NCBI RefSeq assembly: GCF_032854445.1
Contig: NC_088303.1
Coordinates: 16,625,501 to 16,689,500, forward strand
DNA: 64,000 nucleotides
Origin: Liolophura sinensis
Taxonomy: Eukaryota > Mollusca > Polyplacophora > Chitonida > Chitonidae
Direction: 5' to 3'
Shown: positions 35,486-44,804 of the stretch, one piece after another
How the letters are laid out: every line of letters starts with the position of its first letter
Numbering within the stretch: the stretch's first letter is position 1
The notes under the pieces: model-generated
Databases searched by the model: none
Seen by the model: only the letters and a program-made list of their open reading frames with translations
What the model was told of the DNA's origin: nothing
Program-made: the position numbers and the translations under genes

Positions 35486-36248
35486 TATTGCAAGGGTAAA
35501 GCACGCCGCTGTCGAAAGTGAAGTGTCACCACCATTTTACCGCGTTCAAATGCGACGGATTGACTCGTCCCTAATATCAATGTCCACCGTCAAGAAATGT
35601 TTGGACTGCACGGGGATGTATTCCACGTGTTGAAAAGTCTTGGAGACGTGCTACCCATACTTCCCTTCCGTGGTGACCGTCCGCAACAGCGAGGCCAACG
35701 TGTCTCCCACCACACGCGGTTCGAAAATGTCTGTGTACACGTACATCGTGGGTGTTCTGATCTTTAAATCCTCGGCACCGACATACATGAGGTCCGCCGG
35801 TCCCATGATCCATCCGTACGGTAAATTCATGAGCTGCATTAGACGTGGACTGAAACCAAGCCCCAGTGGTTTCTTAAACCGCACGCTGTATTTCCGCTGC
35901 ATATCGTCGAACTCAAACGTTAAGTCCCCGGCGTGCTCCTTGAGATCGCGGATCTCGCTTAACAATGTGGTCAACCCCCGGGCCAGGTCTTCGGGTGTCG
36001 GGTAGTAGCCGGCTGGTAATATGAGCTTATGCGTACCGTGGTGCGAGTCCTTTGGGGAGTCTATGTTATAACACACTTCACCTGCCCGCACGTTAAACCA
36101 GGTCCGGGGATACTGTATTTCGACCAGCCCACATTCCCAGTCACCTGTCCAATGGATGGGGCAGGGGTAATTGGGTGGTGAAACGCGTCAAGGTATTGCT
36201 GGGGAAGTAGTCGAGCGAGCTGTTACTGGGTAGCGTCACGTAAAACAT
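35485..36248 (-). pseudogene. Penton-like minor capsid protein of the Polinton, frameshifted
   Basis: Starts at ATG 36248 with MFYVTLPSNSSLDYFP, the recognisable N-terminus of the single-jelly-roll Polinton minor capsid protein. The central frame (36091-35651) has LILPAGYYPTPEDLARGL, FEFDDMQRKYSVRF, YGWIMGPADLMYVG and VVGDTLASLLRTV. Conserved C-terminal sequence continues in other frames to TAA at 35487-35485. Frame changes lie near 36140, 35650 and 35565. It presumably fills capsid vertices. Its stop overlaps the next start (TAATG). Confidence 0.8.
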
Positions 36249-36348
36249 GGTGTGGGTGAGATGGTCTCCCTCGGGTGGACTGATCGTTTTGTCATCTGGC
36301 GCAGGTATTTAATTAATACGGACTTTACTTAAGCGGGCGTATGATAGA

Positions 36349-36972
36349 TCAAGCGGGCCGGAGTTCGGGTCGCTGGCCTCGTCGCGTCTTCTTGGGTCGC
36401 TTTGGTGTGGTGTGTGTGGTACTAGAAGTGGTAGTGGTGGAGGGCCTGGTTTTCTTCTGTTGGCTGGTCGGGGTTCTGGCGATCGGGGGATTTCCCGGCT
36501 CGGCAGGTGTGTTCATTTTTTCCTGCACCCACCCCGGTAGTGATCCCGGGGTGATGAGCGCTCGTGTGAGGGGACAGGGGTGGTAGAGGTGGTGGGGTGG
36601 GTGGGCTGGAGGGTCTGGGTCGGGGTGTCTAGCATCGCCTTGTCCGCCTCGCTCAAAAAACGACTGGCCGTGGGTTTGGGACGAGGTGGGATCGAACTCG
36701 TCTGCTGCCCGATTTGGCATTGATCTTGAAACGTTTGGTACCGTTGAAGGGTGTGGTGGTATCGCTGTATTTTCTCCTCGTCCGAGAGAGTCCTGTCGTG
36801 GAGGATCGAGGCCATCTCTTGATCGAGCGTGTTGAGGGCTTTCACCGTACTGGGCACGGGGTATGGGGAGATGGGGAGTGGGGTAAGCTGGGGGGTGGGC
36901 TGGAGGTGAAGGTCGTGTGAGCGTCTCTAAGAGCCGTGGCTCGACCAAGGCCATTTTCTTGGCGTGCTGCAT
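36349..36972 (-). pseudogene. Conserved Polinton coiled-coil protein, frameshifted
   Basis: The N-terminal part (MALVEPRLLETL from 36972) and a central helical part in another frame (VKALNTLDQEMASIL, LSDEEKIQRYHHTLQRYQ; about 36850-36720) belong together. I recall this pattern from other animal Polintons, where a short 'DPRLL'-like start is followed by an L-D-x-E-M helix. The C-terminal half is Pro/Thr/Ser-rich, ending in KKTRRGQRPELRPA. Frame changes fall at about 36860 and near 36700. Start ATG 36972-36970 overlaps the upstream gene stop (TAATG). Probably a virion-associated or assembly protein; the exact role is unknown. Confidence 0.6.
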
Positions 36973-37361
36973 TACCTGCCACCAGCTATAGCCTTACTAG
37001 TGACACCCTTAACGACACCACCGACAACACCCCCGAGAACGGCTGGTACAATGGCTTTGGCGAGGAAGGGAGCGAGTTGCAGTGGAAGGAATCCACCACG
37101 TTGAACAATCCGTCCTTTCTTATGCAGGGGAACACTTTTCTTCACCAAGGTGCGAAGACCCGTCTTGTGTCGCTGTAACTTCACCTTCTGAGCCGGCGAG
37201 AGTGCAACATTTCCATTTAACACATTCTTAGCACATTCACACAAGCACCGGAGTAATCCTGGATCGTTACCCCGCAGCACAGCCTGACCAATAGAGGAGG
37301 TGGCTCGCGCGAGTAGGGTTAATAAGGGACCGTAACGTTGGAGACGGCGTGACCTCATCAC
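36972..37361 (-). CDS. Conserved 129-aa Polinton protein with hydrophobic C-terminus
   Basis: Intact frame of 129 residues. Features: a short helical N-terminus, CLCECAKNVLNGNVALSPAQ, a Lys/Arg-rich middle (QRHKTGLRTLVKKSVPLHKK), then GGFLPLQLAPFLAKAIVPAV and a glycine-rich hydrophobic end. I recognise the 'ECAxNxLxGNVxLSxxQKxKL' pattern as recurrent in animal Polintons and adintoviruses. The hydrophobic amphipathic tail would fit a membrane-active, pVI-like role, but that is inference. Shares TAATG with the next gene. The gap to the ATPase gene upstream holds a variant boundary motif (37418-37440). Confidence 0.65.
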   Translation of the reverse strand: MMRSRRLQRYGPLLTLLARATSSIGQAVLRGNDPGLLRCLCECAKNVLNGNVALSPAQKVKLQRHKTGLRTLVKKSVPLHKKGRIVQRGGFLPLQLAPFLAKAIVPAVLGGVVGGVVKGVTSKAIAGGR

Positions 37362-37417
37362 GGATAGCCGTCGTGAGAGAAACTGAGGCGACAGATTGTG
37401 TGTTCAAAGTTTTATGA

Positions 37418-37440
37418 TGACACACTGACACACTGACCTA
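37418..37440 (-). promoter_or_regulatory. Boundary motif variant upstream of the 129-aa gene
   Basis: TGACACACTGACACACTGAC, the complement of the motif at 26857 with an internal duplication of CACACTGA. It lies about 60 bp upstream of the start at 37361, in the 0.2-kb gap between the ATPase gene and the structural block. Confidence 0.5.
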
Positions 37441-37574
37441 GTCACCGCTCGCCACAATAATACAATGTTTACCAGTCCGTCAGCTGACACGTCAGCCAGC
37501 CCACCCACCAGCCAGCCCACCATCCAGCCAGCCAAAACAAAATGATGTGAAAGATTGTAGGTTCAAAGTTGGTA

Positions 37575-38630
37575 TTATGACTTGGGGAGATAGGCGTGTT
37601 GAATCTCCCCGGGGAAAATGTGGGTGCGGTCGCAGGTGATCGGGTGTGGTTTGCTTGAAATCCACCAGCAAATACCCGTGAGGTTCAGCCGTGGCATCTT
37701 CAAAGGCCCTGGAGCCATTTGTTTAGCGACCGTGGTAATTTGAGATACATCTCGCGGGTGTTTGAACAACACCAAGTAGTGTGCGTTCAGACTGATGGTC
37801 CGATGGTCTTTGGTTTTGTTAAACAAATTCTGCACGATGTACACCACGCTGATATTGTGGTGGTGACTGCCTTTGGTGAAGAGTTTTGTCACGCGATCGT
37901 CGGCTTCAGCCATCAAATCATCCACGATGACTAACGTCCGCTCCCCCGGGTCGAAAGTGGACGGGCTGGGGACACCTTCTTCAAACTGAACGTGAGGTAA
38001 CGTGGTGTACAACGGCTGCCACTCCCCGTAACACCAGACGATGCGTTGTGGGGGTGGGTGAATGAGAGCTGGAGCGTGTTCCACTAACCGTTTCAGAAAC
38101 ACAGACTTCCCAGATCCCGCCGGTCCGCTGACAATGCAGGTAAAGGGATGCTCCCATCGCGTATCCATGGGTAGAACTAGTCCGTCGGCGGTTTGGGTCG
38201 TCGTACGGGTGGGGGTGGTGGATAGTGGGGGGAATGACGGCGGGTGACGGTGTAGGGGGACTGGGGGTGTGACCGCTGGTGTGAGTGCGGTCTTTACCCC
38301 GTGGAATCCGTGTCGTCCGCGTTGTCCGTAGTGTCCGTGTTGCCTGTGTTGTGTTAGGGGGTGGATAGACAGGTGTGGAAACGGTGTTAGGTATTGGTGT
38401 GGTGGGGTGAGTAGGGGTGGGTGAAGGGGGTGAGGGGTTTGAGGAGTTTGAGGGGTTTGAGGAGGGTGGGTGCCGTCGGTGTAGTATGGCTGTGGTGGAT
38501 ATGGTGGGTTGCGACGTGGGAGTTCGATCCCAGCTCGGGGTAGTGGCGCTAGTGGTAGTGGCGGCGTTCTCGGTATTGTCAAACCGACGGGCAATTCACG
38601 GTGGTTGGGGTGGCGATAAAGGTGTCCCAA
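37575..38630 (-). pseudogene. Packaging ATPase (FtsK/HerA, A32-like) of the Polinton; C-terminal frameshift
   Basis: DNA-packaging ATPase. The frame of 351 residues has a Pro/His-rich N-terminus (about residues 1-150, with a PQT repeat) that may be non-coding or low-complexity expansion; the conserved part starts near MDTRWEHPFTCIV. Motifs: Walker A SGPAGSGKSVF (about residues 168-178), Walker B TLVIVDDLM, and VVYIVQNLF further on, in the order expected for HerA/FtsK-type enzymes. After QMAPGP (about 37705) the conserved C-terminal sequence shifts frame, so the end of the listed frame is not native. The start codon is uncertain. Confidence 0.88.
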
Positions 38631-38898
38631 TCCAACGGAAACGCATCTTGTTCAATTGTCCCCGTAGATATTGCAGGGTTGACTGGTCTTGGAGCAGTTG
38701 TAGGCTGAGTTCCGCAGCCAATCCACACACTAAAGCACCGATGTACAAGAGAACGCCCAGTACCGCTGCTACAGTCCCTTTATTCTCGCGCAAGCCTTGT
38801 ATACACCGATCCATCCCTTGAGGCAGGTCAGTCGGAAGTGGTAGCGACCCCGTTATCCTCGGGGTTAAATACGTTTCACGTCCGTGGCCGGCACCCAA
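38596..38898 (-). CDS. Small single-pass membrane protein, Polinton, unknown
   Basis: Frame of 100 residues with one hydrophobic segment (VAAVLGVLLYIGALVCGLAA, about residues 43-62), a preceding RENKG turn and a following leucine-rich helix. It overlaps the integrase end (38865) at its start and the long ATPase frame at its end. A small membrane ORF next to the integrase is plausible for a virus-like element, but I do not recognise the family and the frame could be fortuitous. Confidence 0.4.
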   Translation of the reverse strand: MGAGHGRETYLTPRITGSLPLPTDLPQGMDRCIQGLRENKGTVAAVLGVLLYIGALVCGLAAELSLQLLQDQSTLQYLRGQLNKMRFRWIGTPLSPPQPP

Positions 38899-40109
38899 GA
38901 ATTAAAGCTGGGTGGATAACCGACCCACTTCACCCAATAGTACAGTTTCCTTCGTCGCCGCTCCCTTTTTAAGATCTTCTCCACCTGATAAAACTTATCC
39001 ACCGCGGCTATCACCGGTTGGAGTTCGGTTTCGTAAAACGTCCCTAGCAATTGTTCCCCGTTCAAATCCTCCAGTGTGTACACAGCAGGATGTCGAGGGT
39101 GGGACCGAACGATGCGGAACATTTCCGTGCTCCAATTCGGCAGGTATGATTTTTCGAATTTCCATTTCACTTTACTGATACGCACGAGATCACCGGCCCG
39201 ATAACGGTGGACCGAACGTTTGGCTGTGGGTGGACCGTACAAGGCTTCTGGGGGGTCACGTCGATAGGGGCTCGTCGTATGCTTCGGTGGTAGGCTTGAT
39301 TGTAACCGCGGACCAGCGCCGGTAAGGCGTCCAGGTATCGCAGAGTGTTGTGAGCGGTGAAAATTTGTACATGCGACCTTTCAAAGTGCGGTTGAGCCGT
39401 TCTACCACGGAGGCTTTGGTTTCGTTAAATGTGTGAAAGAAAAACACCCCGTTGTCCTTTAAAAAGGCTTGAAACGGTCTGTTTAGAAACTTTTTCCCCT
39501 CGTCCGTTTGCAGGTACAACGGTCGGCGACCTGTCTTGAAAATCTGTTGAAATGGCTCGATCAAACGAGCCCCGGTTTTGGCCCGGAGTGGCATCACCCA
39601 GGCGTACCTGGAGAGGACATCGATGCAGGTCAGTAGGTAACGGTTGTTGTCATTCTCTTTGGCGAACGCTGTCATGTCGACCAGGTCCGCCTGCCACTGA
39701 CTGTCAATACCCCCAACCACCACTCGGTTACGCGGGTAATGGCGGCGTGCAGGCCGGTGGAGTGTGTACGTGTCCTGCTGAGCCAGCCAAGCCGACACGT
39801 GGGTTCGACTCACTTTGAGTCCCCGTTGTCGAGCTGCCTTGAGCAAGGGTTGAACCCCGCTGTAAGCCGCTGGGCTGTCCGGGTTATAATACAAAGAATG
39901 GAGAGCAGTATCGAACGGGTTTGAACCACAGCCCGGGGTGACTGATTTTTTTTTTTCGCCGTCGGTTGATGCGAGTGACGCGAGAAAGGCAAGTGGTGGG
40001 AGGCATAGTCCTGCACGTCGTCCTTGCTGCTTGGTGTCTGTTGTGAGTAATGAGTGAACCCGCCTATATATAGTATAGAGTAGAGTAGAGTATAGTCTCC
40101 AGTGTACAT
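38865..40109 (-). pseudogene. Retroviral-type integrase with chromodomain, Polinton, frameshifted
   Basis: Inserts the element and makes the 6-bp duplication. Core frame: SQWQADLVDMTAF (first Asp), YLQTDEGKKFLNRPF (second Asp), KASVVERLNRTLKGRMY (Glu, about 34 residues on), the DDE triad of the rve fold. After the core the frame changes near 39350-39380. A C-terminal segment (39242-38865) carries an SH3-like part (RYRAGDLVRISKVKWKFEK) and a chromodomain (FYQVEKILKRE, YYWVKWVGYP, FNSWVPA). A run of nine A residues near 39950 also separates an upstream ATG frame from the core frame. Chromodomains may steer integration to marked chromatin. Confidence 0.92.
40062..40076 (-). promoter_or_regulatory. 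TATA box upstream of the Polinton integrase
   Basis: CTATATATAG at 40064-40073 reads as a TATA box on the minus strand, about 60 bp before the first ATG of the integrase region (near 40005). It is followed by a short GTAGA-type repeat tract (40074-40096). Confidence 0.45.
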
Positions 40110-40314
40110 GCATGTTTGGGTGTGGTGTCGATCCAGCCATCCCTACCACAACCAACAGATAGCCAGACAGGTAGATCACCCAAAAAAAAAATCCCACCGA
40201 CAGGCTCTACGGTTCATAACACCGACCCTCTGCCTGCAGCAGAGAGCCTTCCTGGGCGAACAGTGTTGCAAAGACACGCTGAGCGATCCTACCCGCCAGC
40301 TGGCCCGCTGTCAG

Positions 40315-40520
40315 GCAAACAATGTTGTCAGCTGTGCTTTGTTTTGACACGTGGTTTTTTGTTTGGACACGTGGTTTTTTTTTTGATCGGCTGCGCCTTG
40401 TATACATTGCATACATTGTTGCCAGCCAGCCAGCCAGCCAGCCGGTGCGTCCATACATAATACATAGGAGCTATCGGGATAGATATCAGCCCTAGCATGA
40501 CACACTGACCCCAGTCCATA
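40315..40520. repeat. Internal inverted repeat, right copy (Polinton)
   Basis: Reverse complement of 26640-26925: TTGTCAGCTGTGCTTTGTTT, two CACGTGG E-box-like copies, TTGTATACATTGCATACATT, a CCAGCCAGCCAG tract, then the boundary motif (40498-40513). It stands between the integrase unit and the right accessory genes. Confidence 0.75.
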
Positions 40521-40587
40521 TAAAAAAAAAGAAAACACAAAACCGGGGGTTGATTCCATAGTAAGGTAACGGTATTATTATTATTTA

Positions 40588-40872
40588 CAGCAATGTACAG
40601 GTATGTAACACGGAGCGTTGATGTACCTCTGTGTGGTTGGGAGGGAGTCGCACTTCGTACATTAACGTGAGACGAACAATCTCTACGTAATACGCTTGAA
40701 TAGGTCGGGAATCCTTGACATGCTGACAGACGTCTTCACCTGCAATCGTCCCTCGTTCACCCTACCATCCGCAAACATACCACGAAGTACACTTGTGTAG
40801 CTTTGTATGTCGGTGACGACAGCTACCCAGTCTTTCCATTGCGGCGTTGTACGGAGCTTCGCCAGGCTAGAA
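40588..40872 (-). pseudogene. Unknown Polinton ORF, one frame change
   Basis: The first part reads LAKLRTTPQWKDWVAVV and TDIQSYTSVLRGMF; after about 40735 a second frame continues with QAYYVEIVRLTLMYEVRLPP. The balanced composition with W, Y and charged residues suggests former coding. It is not flagged as a long open frame because of the frame change. It lies between the right internal inverted repeat and the spliced accessory gene. No family recognised. Confidence 0.35.
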
Positions 40873-40943
40873 ACGACATAAAGAAGACACCGTCGTCATT
40901 CTAATGCCGTCACCGACCGAACCCTATCCGCATCAATCAAAAC

Positions 40944-40972
40944 GATAGATAGATAGACAGATAGATAGATAG
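40944..40972. repeat. (GATA)n microsatellite
   Basis: About seven GATA units with one GACA variant, between accessory frames of the Polinton. Confidence 0.9.
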
Positions 40973-41125
40973 ACTATCCCTTAACAACAGGTAAAGACAT
41001 AACCCACACAAAAGACCAGGGTGACATGTCAACCTGAAAACTTTTTTATTTTTTCGAACTCGAACAGTGAACACATCAACGAATGAATGAATAAATGCAT
41101 GCTGTAAGTGTCCATTATTTTGTTG

Positions 41126-41700
41126 TCACGGTGAGATATGTCTCGTCATGACGGTTGAATCACCAATATGAAAGTCCCGACACTGGTCAATGTTTATAAC
41201 GCGCACCACCCTAGTCATCTCCCTGTAAGAAACACACATAGGTAAAAAAAAACGAGAATGAATGAAGGGAGAGGTGAAAAAACAAACAAAAAAGCGGGTA
41301 AGGGTGGTGCGGTTAAAAAAAAACACTCACTCGGTCATCGTCTCGGTGGCCTGGGTGGCCTGGGTGGCTTGGTTGTTAGGCTGGATTGTAGGCTGCTCGT
41401 CGGGTACGGGGAGGTTGTTGGCTGTCATCAAATACTCCACGTACATCTGGGCGAATGCCGGGTTCGATTTGTTGATCGGCGTCTCATTTAAAAACTGCCG
41501 CAGTTGGTCTTTCAATGCTCTTCTCCACAGCCCACGGGAGGGAGGCTGCCTTACGGGCCTGGCGCATGAACTTGACCAACACAGTTCCCTCTTTCAGGTA
41601 ACGCATACGGACCTCGTCCACGATATTCAGGGCCAGCTCTCGGTTCTCCAGCAAGGGAGGTCGGGTCGTCAGCAGGCTGGCAGGCAGGCAGGCCGGTAGA
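41126..41700 (-). CDS. Spliced Polinton accessory gene ending in a RHIM-like motif
   Basis: Two exons are visible. Exon 1 (about 41700-41331) encodes a helical domain (NIVDEVRMRYLKEGTVLVK, then LRQFLNETPINKSNPAFAQM) and a Gln/Thr-rich linker with four ATQ-like repeats. A 108-bp intron follows, with donor GTGAGT (41330) and acceptor TTTCTTACAG (41223) after a T-rich tract. Exon 2 (41222-41126) keeps the frame and ends with VINIDQCRDFHIGDSTVM and a short tail. This resembles the RIP homotypic interaction motif, whose core is (V/I)-Q-(V/I/L)-G with a hydrophobic residue five positions on; here Q is H. RHIMs form amyloid signalling assemblies in necroptosis, and some viruses carry decoys. A frame change near 41510 in exon 1 and the lack of a clear ATG leave the N-terminus open. 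Function is inferred from the motif only. Confidence 0.55.
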
Positions 41701-41775
41701 GCGTCAGGTGAGTCTGAGGCTGCCGGTCGTCGTCTTCAACGGCTTTTATCCTATCCACGCGGAACTCAACCACAC

Positions 41776-42183
41776 GCTGATTGGTTCGTTTTTTCTTACG
41801 TAACCCCCTTCTCGCACGCCGATTGGTCCGTTTTGCGGGCCTTCCATTGGGCCGTTTTGGGGCAATTCCCGCTCACCCATTGGTCCGTTTTGGTGCCAGG
41901 GAGCTCTTTTCGAGCTGTCCCACGCCACTTTACAAGCCGACGTTTTGCCTCTTTTTTTCCCCTATACCCCTATACTGTTATACTATACTCTAGTCTACTA
42001 CACACATCACATACGCCCCGCGGCGTGGAAAAAACCCACCACGTCACCCTGATGGAAGGTGTGACGTCACCACCAGCCTGCCCAGCCTGCCCCAGCCGGG
42101 GCAACTGGGCATCAACACCCTCCTCCCCAAAACCACAAAAACCTCCTCCCCAAAACGACACCAAACGTACATTCTCAACTACT
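41776..42183 (-). repeat. Polinton right terminal inverted repeat
   Basis: Inverted copy of 23996-24389, ending CATTCTCAACTACT at 42183 and followed by the CAGGCA target duplication (42184-42189). It has its own CCAAT cluster and lacks a few bases relative to the left TIR, while holding a short extra segment near 42055-42070. Confidence 0.93.
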
Positions 42184-42361
42184 CAGGCATTTTGTGACAG
42201 AAATATCCATACGATTTTTAAAGATGGTTTTTGATGCTGGTACGACCGATTTAGAATAGCCAGAACCATGTAGATTGTGCATACACAAAGTAACACCCAT
42301 AAGACTACTCCAACCACCAAGAAAGCGACGGGTGGCGACGTTTTCAGATTCTTCAAAATTC

Positions 42362-42556
42362 GCCTAGTGGATAGCGTGCTAGCTTGGAACAATGGCCAGG
42401 GAGCCTCTCGCCAATGCGGTTGCTGTGAGTTCGTCCAGCTGATGCTGGCTTCCCCTCCGGTCCTACGTGGGTAGGTCCGCCTCCTGGTTGGCAGCTGTCG
42501 TATAAGTGAACCATTCTTAAGTGCGACTTAAACTCCATTCAAATAAATAAATAAGA
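42362..42556 (+). mobile_element. Degenerate SINE family 1
   Basis: GGATAGCGTGCTAGC-type head, CTCTCGCCAATGCGG, the B-box region GAGTTCGTCCAGCTG, GTCGTATAAGTGAACC and tail CAAATAAATAAATAAG. The centre is shortened. Confidence 0.75.
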
Positions 42557-42984
42557 ATGTTGTTCCGAACTCATTCGGCGCCACTTGTGGCTCAGACAAT
42601 TCGTTGGGCGCAGCCGCGAGAGTTACAAAGATACACGAGATTTTGCAACTCATCTGCACAAAACATGCAACTTGTTTAGTCTTGTACCGAACTGCACTGC
42701 GCTGGGATCATAGTACCAGACTAAAAATGAACTTTCTTAATGTAAATAATCGCATTATCATTTCCAAACCAACCTATAACACCAGTTCCTAAAGGAATGT
42801 GTAAGAAATGATATATAAAGAGTAAACAAAGCGGGCTTCTGTGATGCAGAAAGCGTTAATTCAAATTTCAAACTAGTACTCAAATTTCGAAGTAAAATAT
42901 ACAAATATATTTGTATTTTTGGCCTGAACCAATATCTATACAAATTTAGTGTTTTGCAAGTTAACCATATCCTAGATTTGTTTG

Positions 42985-43650
42985 ATAAACTCATTTTCCC
43001 ATTCCCAAACCGTTCACATTACAATGTCGGCCATGAGAGTTTCAGCCATTGTTAAATACTGGCTTACAATTACTCAGTCGGAAGACAGACGTATGGTAAA
43101 ACGTGCTTACATAGGATTACTGAATGATTATCTATTCCGAAACAAGGTTAACTGGGTATCAAAGATACATGACTTGTTAAATTCTTTTGGGCTTAGTTAT
43201 GCATGATACACCCAGTCGGTAGGTAACATAAATGTGTTCGTGTCACTTTTATAAAGCAACGTATATCTATACAAGATTGGCTGGGACGACTCTCTTCCAT
43301 GAGTAGAGTTAAGTTCTATATGGATTTATGTAGCTCCTGTATACAACCATACTTACACGTTATTACGACGAAGAAGTTTAGGGTGGCTATGGCCAGTTTA
43401 AAAACTTCGCCCCACAGATTATCAATCGAAACTGGGAGGTGGCGCCACACGACTAACAAATTTCCTGTTGACGAAAGAAAATGTGGTACTTGTAATGTTG
43501 TTGAAAATGAATATCTTTTCCTGCTTCTTTGTTCACTCTGTAAAATTTATAGAGAGAAACACATTTCTCAGTGCTATACTGCCAATCCAGCTAGAAGAAA
43601 ATTTGTCAAACTGCTGACAACAACTAATGTACAACAGTTACGAAGCTAGG
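42985..43650 (+). pseudogene. 3' end of a non-LTR retrotransposon
   Basis: Two frames of a LINE C-terminal region: ILKYW-type IVKYWLTITQSEDRR with NWVSKIHDLLNSFGLSY (about 43000-43200), then FRVAMASLKTSPHRLSIETG, RKCGTCNVVENEYLFLLLC and YREKH (43299-43649). The HRL-IETGR and Cys-x-x-Cys...E-x-x-FLL-x-C pattern is the terminal cysteine region seen after many LINE reverse transcriptases. Frames are broken between the parts and the RT core is absent. Confidence 0.7.
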
Positions 43651-43784
43651 TACTGTTTCTTGATAATTCGTGTAGTCTTAAAATCGCGTATTAACTACAT
43701 GTATACGGCATCACATGTTTATTGACAGTTGTGTATACATGTTATAAATGTTGATGTCTCCTGTTCGTCATTACGAAGTGATAT

Positions 43785-44100
43785 GACCGGCCCCGATAGC
43801 ACACTTGGTCGAGCGTCTGCTTCGGACGGCGCCAGATCCAGGGTCAATCCTGTGTCGGGTCACACCTAAGACCTTCAAAGAGGAAGTTGTAACTTCCACA
43901 ATTGGCGTTCAGCATTAAATGGATAGTATCAGTATAATGGCTCGGGCGGGAAAATGAAGAAGCACTAGATAAAAGAGTGGTGGAAATCCGTCCTGCAACA
44001 AGGAGGTACATTACATGTACTCTAAATGCACCTTCGTTCTCATGTGACTGAATAATTGTTACGTACGACGTTAACCCCCAAGCTTTCACTCAATCACTCA
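43785..44100 (+). mobile_element. SINE family 2, plus strand
   Basis: Head GCCCCGATAGCACACTTGG with a B-box-like GGGTCAATCC, then GACCTTCAAAGAGGAAGTTG, CAGTATAATGGCTCGGGCGG and the 3' end AACCCCCAAGCTTTCACTCA. It shares its body with 16572-16940. Confidence 0.8.
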
Positions 44101-44804
44101 CAAAGTGACATGCTACATGTTTATATGCTCATGAGCCATGGGTCCAATACAATAATAATAATACCTCCACGACTGTCCGTTTTCTTCGAATCTAGGAAAG
44201 GGGAAGCAGGTGCCATCGGATACAGACGGTTAAAAGCGAAAGGGCAGACACCAATACTGGAGTCCGGATTTCACCGGTTACGTGTGATCATTAGCCAACT
44301 ATCCCGCTAGAGAACACGACTTGCACGTAAGCCAGACGCTCGTAGTAGACTTCCATAGAAATAAAGAGGGCGGCGGGTATCACCAATATGGATAGTCCAG
44401 GTTTTTGGTCTGTACAATTAGGCTGTTTGTGTAACTTTAAAGCAAATCAATTCAATCACCAGATATGGCGTCCCATGTTCCTTATTGTTTATTACTGGTG
44501 GACCAGAACTCTCTATCTTTATACATAATATATTCTCAATGAGTTAGTGTTAAATGTTGTTGCCCATGTGTGTTCGCTTTTTACTGCCTTGAAACAGCCA
44601 AGCTCAATGAGATCGAGACACTTTACCCCTCGAAACACATCTTTTAACACCCATTACACCTATATAAAGCGTCTTGAGCTTATAGAATAAATATGTTAGA
44701 TTAATAAGAGTAAGTATGGAACAAAAAAGTTTCTTTTCATTAAACATAGGTTTCCCAGACCCAGGACATAGGTTATAACAAATTGATTTTATCGCAAATC
44801 CAAT
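44101..44804. other. No gene seen
   Basis: A+T-rich sequence without coding signs or recognised repeats, apart from TAA trinucleotides at 44154-44163. Confidence 0.4.

Larger units (their letters stand above)
23996..42183. mobile_element. Structurally complete Polinton/Maverick (adintovirus-like) element
   Basis: An 18,188-bp element with 5'-AGTAGTTGAGAATG termini in inverted orientation and a perfect 6-bp target duplication, CAGGCA, at 23990-23995 and 42184-42189. A 6-bp duplication and AG...CT ends are Polinton hallmarks. It carries the full core set: protein-primed DNA polymerase B, retroviral-type integrase with chromodomain, adenain-like protease, packaging ATPase, major and minor jelly-roll capsid proteins, and a pX-like core protein. 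Most long genes have frameshifts or stops, so as assembled it is a disabled copy. A Tc1-like element (27067-28616) and a 240-bp minisatellite lie inside. Some homopolymer frameshifts might be assembly errors. Confidence 0.96.

Noticed and set aside
42190-42260. Continuation of the protease module right of the Polinton
   Set aside because: Joining the flanks across the target duplication gives no match to copies 1 or 2 beyond the leader.
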